Below are positions 1 to 12,100 of a DNA stretch of 64,000 bases, piece after piece; the stretch's first letter is position 1, and each line of letters begins with the position of its first letter. The notes beneath the pieces are model-generated. The model had not been told where the DNA came from, did not search any database, and was given only the letters and a program-made list of their open reading frames with translations. Source of the stretch: Sapria himalayana (taxonomy: Eukaryota; Streptophyta; Magnoliopsida; Malpighiales; Rafflesiaceae); contig JAREIK010000353.1 of assembly GCA_029783825.1 (NCBI GenBank), positions 307,676 through 371,675 on the forward strand, given 5' to 3'. Position numbers and translations under genes: made by a program.

Positions 1-1541
1 CAGCGAGTTAGGTAGGGACGACATAGCCAGACTTATCACATTGATGGGTCTTCCGATCAGATTTCTGGAAGATCCAAATATAGTGCACATCATGCATACA
101 TATTTTCAGCCTGCTTATAATAGGATTCCTAGGTTCACATCTAGGAATGACATATTAAAATTATATAAGTTAGAAAAATAAAAAATAATTAATGAATTTA
201 TGACATATAGTGGAGTAGTGTCCGTGACGTCCGATGTGCATGTCTCACCAGTCACTATGTAGATTCTAACTGGACAATGAATAAAAAAATTTTAGGATTT
301 TTTGAGATTCTTCATCTTCATGATAACCCGGCTATTTTTGAGTGTATGATGAAAATCTTTAGGGAATATAAAATTCAAAATAAAATTTTTAGTGTGACAT
401 TCGATAACGCATCTAATAATGGAGTAGCGATTAACATGTTTGTTAGGAATATTAGAGACACACTATTAGGAGAGATTTTTCATGTCAGATGCATGTGTCA
501 CGTGATTAACCTGATTGTTCAAGCGCGTATGAAGGTGTGTTTCCCCGTATTGGATAATATATGTAATGCACTAAAATATATTCGTACTCTTCACAGACAA
601 CAAGAGTTTGATAGTTTCTATTTGTTTGCGAATCTCAAGAAGAAGAAATTTCAATCTGATGTGAGACACTATTGGAATTACACGTACTTGATGTTGGAGT
701 TATATGTTGGATATGAACGCGTGATAACTGACTACGTCAATAGTAAGAGTGACGAACTTATTTTTGACGAGACTGACTAGGTTTCAGGAATTTCATTTAT
801 GAATTTCCTGAAGATTTTTTATGACACGACGAACATGTGTTCATCGGTTTATACGCCCACGACTTGTATTGCACTCCGGTGTATATACAACATTAGTTGC
901 ATGTTTAGGAAGTATAGAGCTGACCCGACACTTAGCCATATGGTTGCAGAGATGGAAACAAAGTACTTGAAGTACTGGTCCACCGTTCTATCTCTTTATT
1001 GCATCGCTGCATGCATGAACCCTAGGGTTAAGGTGGAAGGGGTAGAAAACACTTTGACTTACATTTCCTCGTGCATGAACCTGGAAGAGCCACCTGAAGG
1101 GTTCATTCGCGAGAAGTTGACAGACCTGTTCACATACTACGATACTAGGTATGGAGGTGGTAGTAGTGAGACTGTGATTACGGACATGGATACATTGTTC
1201 GGAGATGACGATTTTTCCATTTAGCTAGCGAGGAGGAAACGTAGGGGTGGACCATCACATAGGAGCGAACATCGGAGTTTGTTTTTTCGGTTGCAGTGAA
1301 CGTGATTTCGGATAGGAGATCGAAATTATCTCTATATATTGTTGATGCATTAACTTGTTTGAAGGATTGAAAGGATTTGAGATTTAGCATCAATGATCGT
1401 GCTGGAGCTGGGACAAAGACAGGGATTGTAGCCGCATCCACTGTGATAGCGGAAGAGTTGATTGCTGATGATGATGATCCATATGATACTGATCTTGATG
1501 TTGTGGCTGATGATGCTCATGATATGCCGATTGACGATTGA
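1..1541 (+). pseudogene. hAT transposase remnant (H1)
   Basis: This is a broken transposase of the BED-finger/RICESLEEPER-like plant hAT type. Two open stretches remain: 277-780, with the catalytic-core motif SVTFDNASNNGVAI and the cysteine-histidine motif RCMCHVINLIVQA, and 799-1224, with the segment around YLKYWSTVLSLYC. A TAA at 179-181 ends the upstream reading after KLEK, at the same site as in copies H2 and H4. About 55 bases are missing near 240, where the T-S-D-I-W motif with the first catalytic Asp should be complete. A deletion near 1268 joins the segment ending AGGAGCGA to CATCGGAGT, removing most of the C-terminal dimerisation domain. The acidic tail ends at the stop at 1539-1541. 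It cannot encode an active enzyme. Confidence 0.88.
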
Positions 1542-2193
1542 TGATGATTTACTATTTTTTGATTTCGATGTTTTGTTTTTTATTGATTGTACGCTTTATT
1601 TATACGTTACGTGGAAGCTTGAAACTTTAATTTGTTTGATACGGACCTTCGGTATCTAATGGCTGATTGATTATTTTTTATTTGGTTTGCTTATGTTTTT
1701 TTTACTTTTTAATTTTTTTTAACATTATTTATTGATTTATTTATTTTTTTGTTTTAATTTTTCATTTAAAAATTTATTATATAATTCTAATAAATTCTAA
1801 ACTAATTTTATTTTACATTATAAAAAAAATTTACACTTTGTAAATTTAATAAATTTTAAACAATATTCATATTATAAATTTATAATATTATATATTATCT
1901 ATAATTTTATATATAATTTAATAATTTATATAATTAATATAAAAATTAAAACAATAAATTTTTTTTTTAAAAAATTTTATTCTGGCTCGTACGACCTAGT
2001 TTGGCCAATACGGCCGAGCCCGACCCGGCCCATCACGGCAGGCTGTGCCGGGCCGGGCCCGGCTTTTATAAACCATGCCGGGCCAGGCATGGCATGGTAT
2101 AGTAATCGTGTCGTGCATGACCTGTCACGAAAGCACGATCGTGCTCTAAAAAAATGGGTCGGATGGCCCGACCTGGCCCGTTCGACACCTCTA
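1..2193 (+). mobile_element. hAT DNA transposon copy H1, 5' end outside window
   Basis: This is the 3' two-thirds of a hAT element. Its sequence follows the better-preserved copies at 9166-12814 and 41893-45460 from the middle of the N-terminal region to the 3' end. After the coding remnant come about 430 bases of AT-rich spacer and then a GC-rich subterminal zone (1980-2193) rich in GGGCC and GTGCCGGGCC motifs. It ends in the typical tip CCCGTTCGACACCTCTA. The bases after the tip belong to the GAGCTC array, so the element inserted into that array. The 5' end lies before base 1, so no target duplication can be tested. Confidence 0.9.
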
Positions 2194-3685
2194 TGTGGAG
2201 CACGACGAGCTTTTTTGTGAATCTTCGTCGAGCTACAGCGAGCTCGTCGTGCAGCTCATTGGGGCTCGACGATGGAGCTCCAGTGAGCTCCTTCGTGGAG
2301 CACGTCGAGCTCCACGAAGGAGCTTAAGTGAGCTCAATTGTGGAGTTCACAAGAGCTCGATGAGCTTTTTTGTGGATTTTCGTAGAGCTCGACGTGGAGT
2401 TCATTGGAGCTCGACGAGCTCCATTGAGCTCCATTGTCGAACTCCAGTTAGAGGTGTCAAATGGGTCGGCCTGACTTGACGCGACCTGGTTTTAGGCTGC
2501 TCAACCGGGCTACCATGCCGGGCCAAGAACTACATGATAAAGTAACCATGCCGTGCATGGCCCGACAAGGTTATTTTAGAGTGCAAGCCCGGAACGGGTT
2601 CACGACCCGAAAATCGTCGGGTTCGGCCCGTATCGAATTGGACAAAACCTTAATTTTTTTAAAAAATTAGGGTTTTGGTGGTGCGTTGCCATGCCGCCGC
2701 ACGTCTTTGCTTTTTTGGAGCTCAGCGAGTCTCATCTGTCGAGTGTAGACTCATATTGACCATGTTCGGTGCATGGTCATGAATGCCTTGCCCACGTGCC
2801 GACACGGCACTATAGTGTGCCATGCTGGTCCATGGTCAGGCCGGCTCAGCCCGTTTGACACCTAGCTCCAGTGAGCTCCACTTCAAACTCGCTGGAGCTC
2901 GACAGAGGTCCACGAAAGAGCTTGTCGAGCTCTAGGGAGCTCCACGATCGAGCTCATTGGAGCTCCTCCATGTAGCTCGACGATGGAGCTCCAGGAGCTA
3001 CATCGTGGAGCTTGACAGAGCTCCTTGAGCACAACGTCTAGCTCGCTAGAGCTTGACGAACTCTTTCCTGGATCTTCGTCGAGCTCCAGCGAGCTCGACG
3101 TGCAGCTCACTGGAGCTCGACGATGGAGCTCTAGTGATCTTGATCGTGGAGTTTGCAGGAGCTCGACAAGCTCTTTCGTGGAGCTCCGTCAAGCTTCAGT
3201 GAGCTCTAAGTAGAGCTCGACGGAGCTCGTCGAGCTTTAGTGAGCTCCACGATCTAGCTCACTAGAGCTCCTTCGTGGAGCTCGATGAGCTCCATTATAA
3301 AGCTCATTGGAGCTTGTAGAGCTTCGTCGAGCTCCAGCAAGCTCGACGAGCTTCGTCGAGCTCCAGTGAGCTCCACGCTCGAGCTCACTGGAGCTCTTTC
3401 GTGGAGCTCGACGAGCTTTACTAAGGAGCTCACTGGAGCTCGACGGAGATCCACGAAAGAGCTCGTTGAGCTCCAACAAGCTCGACGTGGAGCTCGAGGA
3501 GCTTCGTCGAGCTTCACGATGGAGCTCCTGGAGCTCCATCGTCTAGCTCCATGTCGAGCTTGCTGGAGCTCAATCGTAGAGCTTGATAGAACTCAACGAG
3601 GGAGCTAAATGAGCTCAAGTGTGTTCCACTTCGAGCTCGCTGGAGCTCGACGGTGCTCCACGAAGGAGCTCCTGGAGATGAGCGT
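2194..3685. repeat. GAGCTC-rich palindromic array (interrupted by a small hAT element)
   Basis: This is a dense array of the self-complementary hexamer GAGCTC or close variants, spaced roughly every 9-12 bases by short linkers such as GAC, CAGT and CAC. A 416-bp hAT-like element interrupts it at 2449-2864. Because the hexamer is palindromic, both strands read alike and all frames give Glu-Leu/Ser-Ser-rich open frames. A G-rich purine tract follows on the 3' side (3680-3770), as in the better-delimited array at 29.9-30.35 kb, so this array is probably the core of a similar long-inverted-repeat element whose left end is lost or outside the window. Confidence 0.85.
2449..2864 (+). mobile_element. 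Non-autonomous hAT element (416 bp)
   Basis: It begins TAGAGGTGTCAAATGGGTC and ends CCCGTTTGACACCTA. The flanks ACTCCAGT (2441-2448) and GCTCCAGT (2865-2872) match at 7 of 8 positions, as expected for a hAT target duplication. The interior has GC-rich ends and a central palindrome at 2644-2676, with AAAACCTTAA mirrored by TTAGGGTTTT. There is no coding capacity. It is inserted in the GAGCTC array. Confidence 0.88.
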
Positions 3686-4189
3686 GGGGAGAGGGGTGGG
3701 AAGAAAAGGGTGACAGATGAGGGCAGATGGGTGAGGGGAGATTGGCAAGGGTAGAGGGGCGAGCTGAGATAATGAGATCTCCACATTATTTTCAATAGTT
3801 AGCATTCACAACGCTGGTCTTTGAATTTTAAAATTCAACAGCATGGTAATGATTGTTGTTCATAACGAAGATCATTGCCATGCTATTTTCATACACACTA
3901 GTTTGGACATATTTTTGAAACTAGCCTTAATTTGGATTTTTTATTTTAAAAGTACTATTCACGTCCAAAATTCTTTTTTGAGGGCTTGGAAATCCTAACT
4001 CACAATAACCATTCCTACGATACCATATATAATTTTTTAACAAATGAAATGGAATATTTTAAAATACACACTATAAACATAATATACTCAAATATTCCTT
4101 ATATAGAGGATGAATTGATTAGAATAATCCAAAAGTTGAGTATTTCCATCAAAGTGTAAAGAAAATTATAGAAAATGGGAAAAAGAAAA
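3686..4189. other. No gene; purine tract, hairpin and AT-rich spacer
   Basis: A G/A-rich tract (to about 3770) borders the GAGCTC array. At 3842-3885 there is a hairpin with 14-base arms, AGCATGGTAATGAT against ATCATTGCCATGCT (13 of 14 paired). The rest is AT-rich with no recognisable feature. Confidence 0.6.
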
Positions 4190-5590
4190 AAACTCAAAAT
4201 ACAACTTCGTTAAGCATTTCATGCATGTCTTACCCATAAATTTTAAAACTTCAATAGGGATATCAATTTTGTCTAATACTTTTGTTTTCTTCATTGTCTT
4301 GAGATATTCTCTAATTTAAATGAGTTTTATCTTAAATATTTATCTATTTTTATTTAGATTTTTACTACTCTTAGTATTTAAATTTGTATTAGTAAACTTT
4401 TTATAAAAGATTACGAAAATATACTTTTTATCTTTCTTGATTTTTTTTACTAAGATTTGATTATTATTTTTTCTTAATACATATTACATGACTATCATCT
4501 CTATTCTTCTTCTTTCTTGTTGTAGCAAATTTATAAATATTATTTGTTCCTCCTTACTTTCTAGCTTATCATCTAGCATATCACATGTCTTAATTTTATC
4601 ATATAACTAATCATTATATTTTCTTATGTGAGTAAATCTTAGATAACTTTTTTTATTCTTTAAGTTTCATCATTTTGTTTTTGTTGTAATATTTATTTAT
4701 TTTTTTGTAGGCTGCCTCAATTATTTTTTATAATTTATATGAGGCTAGGAACTATTATATATTTTATGATGATTTTTAGTGTGATTTTTGTTTATTTATG
4801 TTAGGTTAGTTTGTGTTTATTAGTTTTTAAAATACTTATTTAAAGTATTTCTATGATTATATTTTTTAAAATATATATCCATTTTAATTAATATTTGTCG
4901 AGTAGTTAAATTCTCATACATAATTGCTTTAGTATTTTTTTGTATATTAATTTTTGCTTTCTTTCAATAAGAATAAAGTCTATTTGATTTCTATAAGAAT
5001 CATTTTTGATGGATACCAAATGTTTTTCTCTTCCTAGAATATGTATTATTTTTTGAATGGTCATATACTACTGTGAATCTAAGATTGTTACTTATATTTT
5101 ATTTTTTTTATTTCAAATTTATATTCTTTATGATGTCTTTTATAACTTTTATTGATTTCCACTATATGCTCATTTAAGGCTCTAATAATCAAGATATTTT
5201 CTTTCCTTAGAATTTTTTATACTAATTTATCTTTATGTTCCTAATTTTTTTATTTTTTTATATAGCCTATTTGTAATGCATAAATAGTAATTATATTTAA
5301 GATTTTTTTACCTATTAATACTTTGGTTGCTATGTACCTATTACAAGTTCTCTTAACCTTTATAATGTTATCTTTTAATTATCTACCCACAATCACTCTA
5401 ATAATATTCATATTTAATTTATCTTTTTGCTCACATACAAAAATTTATAATTATTTATCTTCTTAGGGTTCTCTATTACTTAGTCTAATTGTAAGTATCC
5501 TATATCATTATTATGTTTTAGAGTATTAACTAATTGTAAGCTCTTGTTATTTAATAATCCTATTAATTTAATCAATATAAACTAGAAAAT
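4190..5590 (-). pseudogene. L1-type LINE ORF2 remnant (endonuclease, linker, start of RT)
   Basis: This is a decayed non-LTR retrotransposon ORF2 on the minus strand. Translating it by eye in shifting frames gives an APE-type endonuclease region (about 5590-4830) with KVKRTCNRYIATKVLIGKK (near 5340) and ENLTTRQILIKMDI (near 4900). Next comes the linker NIYKFATTRKKKNRD (near 4520), and then the opening of the reverse transcriptase, KTKVLDKIDIPIEVLKFMG (near 4265), which corresponds to the K-A-x-G-P-D-x-I-P-x-E-V region of plant LINE RTs. The order and spacing fit a single 5' portion of ORF2. The catalytic RT motif and 3' end are absent. Many stops make it nonfunctional. The identification rests on motif recall, not on an alignment. 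Confidence 0.78.
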
Positions 5591-5779
5591 AATAATACAC
5601 TATATCAAAATATCAAATGTCCTTATATAATGAGCAAAATTAATTGAGGCAGCTCATAAATTAGGTGCTCTTATAAAAAACACAAAATACCTAAAATACA
5701 TACAATACATACAATAACTAAATAATAAATATAATATCTCTCATCAAACTAAATAATAATTGGTCTACAATACTCCAAC

Positions 5780-5985
5780 TTAGAGGAAAAAAAAGTAAGC
5801 TGAGTCAACTTTTATGATCTTCATGAAGATATTCGATAGATGCTCTGTTGTCTGAATCTACATTGTAGCAATTGTTTTATTCTTATTTTTTTTTTCAAAA
5901 AAATAAAGTAATCCACTTCGATGAACTTCATCCACTAATAAAATATTGGATTAAGGCTATATATTAAAAAAATAATGTCATATAT
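5780..5985 (-). pseudogene. Possible Ty1/copia RNase H C-terminus and LTR junction
   Basis: The minus strand reads like the end of a copia RNase H (a stretch resembling the T-K-H-I-E-x-D-x-H-F region near 5930). It is followed by a CTAAGTTGGAG purine-rich tract and then TATTGTAGACCAATTATT, a plausible LTR start. The match is weak and short, and the adjacent LINE leaves less than 200 bases for any LTR. An alternative is chance similarity in AT-rich DNA. Confidence 0.35.
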
Positions 5986-6039
5986 CTCATTGTTTAAAAA
6001 TAATTTTATGACTAAATAATTTTAGCTATGTAGTCTAGA

Positions 6040-6210
6040 TAAGATTTATGGATGTGAGAGAAACTTTTAAGAAGATGAATACCAGAAAAATCTTAGGGCT
6101 TGATGTTATTTCTATTAAAGTTTTTAAGGGTGATGAGGGAGAAAAATATGATATGGTTGACTAAATTTTTTAATAAGATTATGAAAACCTAGTGTGAGTA
6201 TCCCTGTAGA
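6040..6210 (+). pseudogene. LINE reverse-transcriptase N-terminal scrap
   Basis: Plus-strand translation gives KMNTRKILGLDVISIKVFK (6073-6129), followed by a decayed stretch resembling the W-L-T-K-L-F-N-K-I-M region. This is the same part of plant L1-type RT as the minus-strand sequence at about 4265. It is a separate fragment in the opposite orientation. Stops follow immediately. Confidence 0.6.
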
Positions 6211-6469
6211 CACAAAGTATAAGTCGTTTCAAGAGAAGGAGATGAGAGATAAGAGACTTGATTATCTCAATCTAAATGTATATATTTGATGATTATGTTC
6301 ATATTCTATTTTACAAGTCTTCTATCATATCAGCTCATCCAGCTCACAAAAATGACTTGAAATTTTTGATTTATTATGAAAAAAATCAATAAAGTATTAT
6401 ATTCAATATCTTTTATGTCTAGTGTTTTCTTATTCTAATTATATATTATATTGTAGATATAGATATTCT

Positions 6470-7490
6470 TTTTGAGGCATGTAATCATCCATGATGGAAA
6501 CCAACTATTTTGGAAGAATTGAGTACAATTATATGATTATATCTAATGATACATGAGATCTTATCACAAAATTGAAAGATAAGCTAATAGTGGGATGTAG
6601 GGGCATGAGCTCAACCTATGACTGGCCTTGATTAAGCCGTGCTGGACACGACATGGCATGGGTAGGAGCTATGCCTTGAGCACGAGCCGGCCCATGGCAT
6701 GCATGCTGTCGCACATCATGACATAGGCCATTCAGCACTACAAGCATGGCCATGCTGGGCCTAAAAATTTTGGGCCTTGCCGGTATGGCACAACCCAATG
6801 GACACATCTAATGGAATGTAAATGGATATATATGATAAAGACGAGAGTCGAGGGAAATGTTGATCTACTTAAGGTTATGTTATTTGCAAGATGTTTATAC
6901 AAACTCTTATCATTGTCTTTTAGGATATTTTTTTATTGTGGTTAAAATGAATAATGTTAGATTATTATTTTCTATTATAGTATTATATATGTGGGTTGTG
7001 TAATAGCTAGATGTAAGACATGTATTTTTTCATGGTGATCTAAAGAAAGAAGTATTCATACAATAATAATTGGGATTCATTATTCCTGAGAGCATAAGTT
7101 TCGTATGCAGATTATGAAAGATACTTCATGACTAAAAGTATATCTCCCAGGACATCATTGAGTATATTTTATTATTCTCTTATTATATTTTGTCTTAATA
7201 GATGTATGTTAAATTATTTTTGTTTCTTTTGATATGATCAGCATGTGAATATGTAGTGTAATTATATATATATATATATATATCAATAATATTTTGATTA
7301 CAAGAGATGATTAATTGGATACATTTTGACTAAAATTATTTTTATAGATTGAGTTTCAGAAAAAGTATATGAGATGTCTCAAGTATTTTTTTAGTATTGA
7401 GGTTGAATATTCGGGAGATATAATATTTTTTTTTACAAGAGATGGTCGTACTTAGTGCATATGACTCCTACTTTAGTACAAAGTTTGGAA
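6470..7490 (+). pseudogene. Ty1/copia reverse transcriptase remnant, split by a hAT-like insert
   Basis: This is the copia RT domain on the plus strand. WKPTILEELS (near 6498) corresponds to the region before RT that normally reads W-x-x-A-M-x-x-E. The sequence then breaks at 6598 and resumes at 6811 with a V-N-G-Y/K-W-I-Y-like stretch, which places the insert within the conserved G-C-K-W-V-Y motif. Downstream are a frame resembling L-D-V-K-T-A-F-L-H-G-D-L (LDVRHVFFHGDLKKEVF, near 7025), IPESISFVCRL (near 7085), and a degraded Y-V-D-D region near 7290 (NNILITRDD), followed by LKYFFSIEVEYSGDI. Frameshifts and stops occur throughout. No LTRs were identified. Confidence 0.75.
6598..6810. mobile_element. 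Degenerate non-autonomous hAT element (213 bp)
   Basis: This GC-richer island has degraded hAT tips (TAGGGGCATGAGCTCAAC at the left, CCAATGGACACATCTA at the right) and internal GGCATGG and GGGCC words. The flanks GTGGGATG and ATGGAATG agree at 6 of 8 positions, both differences being G/A transitions. Its position inside a copia RT motif independently supports insertion. Confidence 0.65.
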
Positions 7491-8003
7491 AAAATTAACA
7501 TTTTGATAGTCTTACCTTGAAAATTGGAGATGCTACATTTGTTAAGTTTAAAATATGAATCGTACTTCCCTTTGATGAATACACTTACCATCATACCAAA
7601 GTATGATCTCTAATGTATTCATGCAATATAAACTCTTTTTGTGTGATCAATTATTCTAATATTATTTTCATTTAAATGTATTTGATTTTAAAATTCTTAT
7701 TATATTTGATATACTTTCTCAAAGATAAGTGATTTTAAAATTGTTGTCGTATTTTTTTATATGTTATTTCTTTGTTTTTATTTGTATGTTTTTGATAAAA
7801 GTATTGACCTATGTGTTGTCTCAATAAGTTTTACTTAAATTTTTTTATTATTAAGGTAAATTAGCCAATAGATTTCTTGGCTATGAAAGTTGAGGCATGA
7901 TCAGAGTTAAAAAATTAACATTGTCAAAATAATAATGAATTTTTAAATTGATCTCAAATTTTAGAGATTTCTTGGCAATTCATGTCAAACAAAACACATT
8001 GAC
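7491..8003. other. No recognisable feature
   Basis: This is an AT-rich stretch after the copia RT remnant. It may be decayed copia 3' sequence, but no motif supports that. Confidence 0.4.
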
Positions 8004-8289
8004 TAGAGGTGCTAAATGAGTCATACCATGCTGGCATGACCTATTTTTGGGTGGCCTAATTGGGCCATTGTGCCATACTGGGAATGACCCTACATAGAAG
8101 TGTTGTGCCCAGCATGGCATGACTGATTGTTTGCTTGGCCCAACACAACAAGACCAATATGATTTTTGATAGATTTATGCCTAACATGATATGTTGTCTT
8201 AGATCATGCCTGATCATGCTAGTTTTGTGGGTAGTGCCACACCACCACAGGGTCAAGCATCGGGCACCGACCATCACTATCAGTACCAT
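8004..8289. mobile_element. hAT-type terminal sequence or small non-autonomous hAT element
   Basis: It starts TAGAGGTGCTAAATGAGTC and is GC-rich with GGCATGGC-type words. The flanks ACATTGAC (7996-8003) and ACATTGAT (8290-8297) match at 7 of 8, favouring a separate 286-bp element. However, the right tip (ATCAGTACCATA) is poor, and a minus-strand transposase fragment lies just to the right. This could instead be the 3' terminus of that older hAT copy. Confidence 0.6.
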
Positions 8290-8639
8290 ACATTGATAAC
8301 TAGTCACAATAGAAACATAAAAAAAATATAAAAAAAATAATTACATGTACAACACACATCAGACATAATATTAATGAAGTTTAAATATAAGACTAAAAAA
8401 ATGTATCAACTATGATTATAAATGTAGTAAAAAATAAAATAAATATTTTATTTCAAATCAAGGTCCGAGAGACAAACATGGAATAAAAATGATAAATAAT
8501 AATTAATAATAATATCAAAAATAAAATAAAATTATAAATTATAATCATAGTATTAAATGTGAACATTTGATATGAAAATAATAATCATAAAAAAATACAA
8601 CATCAACAAATAATAATCAATCTCAATGTCAATCAGTGT

Positions 8640-8997
8640 CTATATGTAAATTATTATTATTATGTAAATGTCTGTTAGTATTATTAGTGGTGGTTTTAAT
8701 ATCTTCTAAGTTTCATGAGTCATCATCTATCAGAAACACTTATGTTTTTGCTCTATCCTGAATATTTAATCTCAAATCTTACTAGTCCTTTATACATGCA
8801 AGTATCTCAATGATATCTTGTTGCAATCTTGATCTATTATCTGAAATGACATTGATTAAAACTGAAAAAATAGATTCCGATACTATTTTAGATACCGAAG
8901 AAGTCAATAGATTTTGTGTCATCTTAAATAGTACGGGATAAGTGAACAAGAATAACATAACATCATCACAGCAAATACTAGTTTTAATGTATTTCAC
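8640..8997 (-). pseudogene. hAT transposase C-terminal fragment (H3)
   Basis: The minus-strand frame at 8782-8997 contains SESIFSVLINVISDNRSRLQ, matching the hATC dimerisation region of the H4 copy (SVASESAFSVAVNVISDRRS), then IIEILACIKD. About 140 further bases correspond to the decayed acidic tail. The N-terminal two-thirds is missing. The copy is older than H2, which lies next to it in the opposite orientation. Confidence 0.8.
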
Positions 8998-9165
8998 TAG
9001 TCATTAAATACGTAATTGATTACATTTTAATCCAAATCTTTCACTACATAATTGAGTACATTTAAAATCAGTACATAAATGATTAGGATCTAATCGTCAT
9101 TTTTAAATTTCTATCCCATAGCTGTATGGGTTTCATTAAATAGCCTGCCATTTGATGTGTCAGAT

Positions 9166-12100
9166 TAGAGGTGTCAACCAGCCTGGCACGAGGCATGACA
9201 TAGTTCGGCCGTGCTTGGGCCGGCCCGGCACGGGATTTTTTCGTGCCTAGGCCTGTGCCGTGCCTGGGTAAGGCACAATTCGTGCCGTGCCGAGCCGAGG
9301 CCAACCGGGCCTCATGCCGTGCTTGACCCGGTATGGTTTGGTGGCTCGTGGCACGGCCCGTCGGCATGAGTTGGGGTCACACGCAGACCCGCACCCGCAA
9401 TCCTGGACTCCCGGCTTCCCACACCCTCACGAGTCACGGCTCACCCTCGTCCCTTAGTGACTTAGGCCTAGCTTCCCACACAAAAAGACTGTAGGTTGGG
9501 TTCAATCAGACCCGACCCGATCCCCCCCCCTCCAACGGGCAAAAAAAAATAAATTAAAATGTAGCCGTTGGATCTCGCCTCCAACGTCTAGGGGGAATCC
9601 GACGGTCCTCATGATTCTGTCCCCTAAAATATTAAAAAAAAATTAAAAAAAAACAAAAAATACTTTTTTTAAAAAAAATTATTTTTTTAATCAATAAAAT
9701 CCTTCTCACCTTTCTATAACATTTATGTTTTTCATAAATATTTATTCTCTCAAATCTCACATTTTCACTCTCTCAAAACTCTTGCTTCTTTTTCTCAGGA
9801 CTCGGGATTTCGTCATTTGGTTCGGCTTTTTGGGAATCTAAACTCGGGTTTGAAATTTTGAGATAGACTATGGTGTATCGTGCATGTGATCGACCTCACT
9901 ACTTTACCAGGTAATTTATTTTAAGTTTTTTTTTACTCTCTCTCTCAGTCTCTCTCTCTAAAATAGTTAAATCTAAAATCTATCATCTAGTCTCTACATA
10001 AGTGTCATGTTTAACAAAAATCTTAAAAAATGACAAATACTAATGAAACATATTTAAATTTATAAAATAAAAATCTTACACAGAGGTCTGATATTATTGA
10101 AACTTTAGTTTTTTTCAGTCGTCTCAACCCAAATATCTAAAAAATAAAAAACTAGGAGGACTTCTGTAGTTTGGACTCATTTTAATATAATAAAAAAATG
10201 TTAGGGGTGAGGAAGAAAAAATGGAACAGTGCAAATATTGTATGAGAAATATAACTTGTAAGAGTTTGCCTGGGACTGGGTACCTTAAGAGGCATGCCGA
10301 ATTATGCACTAAAAAATATGGCTCATTAGATCCTATACAAACCCAACTTAGCACTGTATTTTTTGAGACTGGATCGAGTTCAATCTCAAAGTTTACTCCC
10401 TTCATTTACTCTAGCGAGTTGGTTAGGGATGACATGATCAGACTTATCACATTGATGGGTCTTCTGATAAGATTTTTTGAAGATCTAAGGATAGTGCACA
10501 TCATGGAGACATATTTTCACCATGTTTATCGTAGGATTCCTAGGTCCATATCTAGGAATGACATACTAAAATTATATAAGTTAGAAAAATAAAAAATAAT
10601 TAATGAATTTATGGTATGTAGTGGAGTGGTGTCCATGACGTCTGATATCTGGACAAGTCACGATGAATCATCTTATGCATGTCTCAATAACCATTATATA
10701 GATTCTAACAGGACTATGAATAAAAATATTTTAGGATTCTCTGAGATCCTCCATCTTAATGATGGCCTGACCATTTTTGAGTCTATGATAAAAATCTTAA
10801 GGGAATATAAAATTCAAAATAAAATTTTTAGTATCACATTTAATAACGCATCTAATAATGGAGTAGTGATTAATATGTCTGTTAGGAATATTAGAGATGT
10901 ATCATTAAGAGAGATCTTTCATGTCAGATGCATGTGTCACGTGATTAACCTGATTGTTCAAGTGGGTATGAAGGTGTGTTCCCCCACGTTGGATAATATA
11001 CGTAATACACTAAAATATATTCGTACTCTTCGCAGACAACAAGAGTTTGGTAGTCTCTGTTTGTCTGCAAATCTTAAGAAGAAAAAATTCTAATCAGATG
11101 TGAGATATCGTTAGAATTACACGTACTTGATGTTGGAGTCATGTGTTGGATATAAACACGTGATATCCGATTACGTCAATAGTAAGAGTGATGAACTTAT
11201 TATTGACGACACTGACTGAGCTTCAGAAATTTTATTTATGAAATTCTTGAAAATTTTTTATGACACGACGAATATGTATTCGTCGGTTTATACTCTCACG
11301 ACTGTATTGCACTTAAGTGTATATGTAATATTAGTAGCATGTTTAAAAAAGTATCGTGCTGACCTGATACTTAGCCATATGGTTGCAGAGATGGAAATCA
11401 AATACTTAAAGTATTGGTCCACCGTTCTATCTCTTTATTGTTTCGCTGCATGCATGGATCCTAGGGTTAAGGTGGAAAGAGTAAAAAATACCATGACTTA
11501 CATTTCCTCGTGCATGAACTTGGAAGACCCACCTGAAGGGTTCATTCACGAGAAGTTGACTGACCTGTTCACATACAATGATACTAGGTATAGTGGTGGT
11601 AGTGGTAGTAGTGAGACTGTGATTACAGACATGGATATCTTGTTCAGAGATGATGATTTTTTCATTCAGCTAGCAAGGGGGAAATATCGGGGTGGACCAT
11701 CACATAGGAGCGAGTTTTCTTTGTACTTAGATTACGATTACTGCTCAATTTTATCACATTTTGATACTAAGAATCTTGATATATTACAGTGGTGGAAATT
11801 ATATGAGTTCACCTTTTCCGTGCTATCTAGGATATCACGAAATCTACTGACTCTTCAGGTGTCGAGCGTATCATCGGAGTCTATTTTTTTTGTTGCAGTG
11901 AACGTGATTTCGAATAGGAGATCGAGATTACGTCCAGATATTATTGAGGCATTGGCCTATTTGAAAGATTGTGAGGATTCGAGATTTAACATCCATGATT
12001 GTGCTGAACTTGGGACAGGGACTGCATCCGCATCTACTGCGAAAATGGAGGAGTTGAGGTTGATGATCCATATGATAGTGATATTGATGATCCATATGAT

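Noticed and set aside
2195..3608. Several Glu/Leu/Ser/Ala-rich open frames on both strands (for example 2195-2479, 3237-3539, 3285-3608)
   Set aside because: They are by-products of the GAGCTC repeat, which reads E-L, S-S or A-P/R-A in every frame and lacks stops. Overlapping frames on both strands have equal quality.
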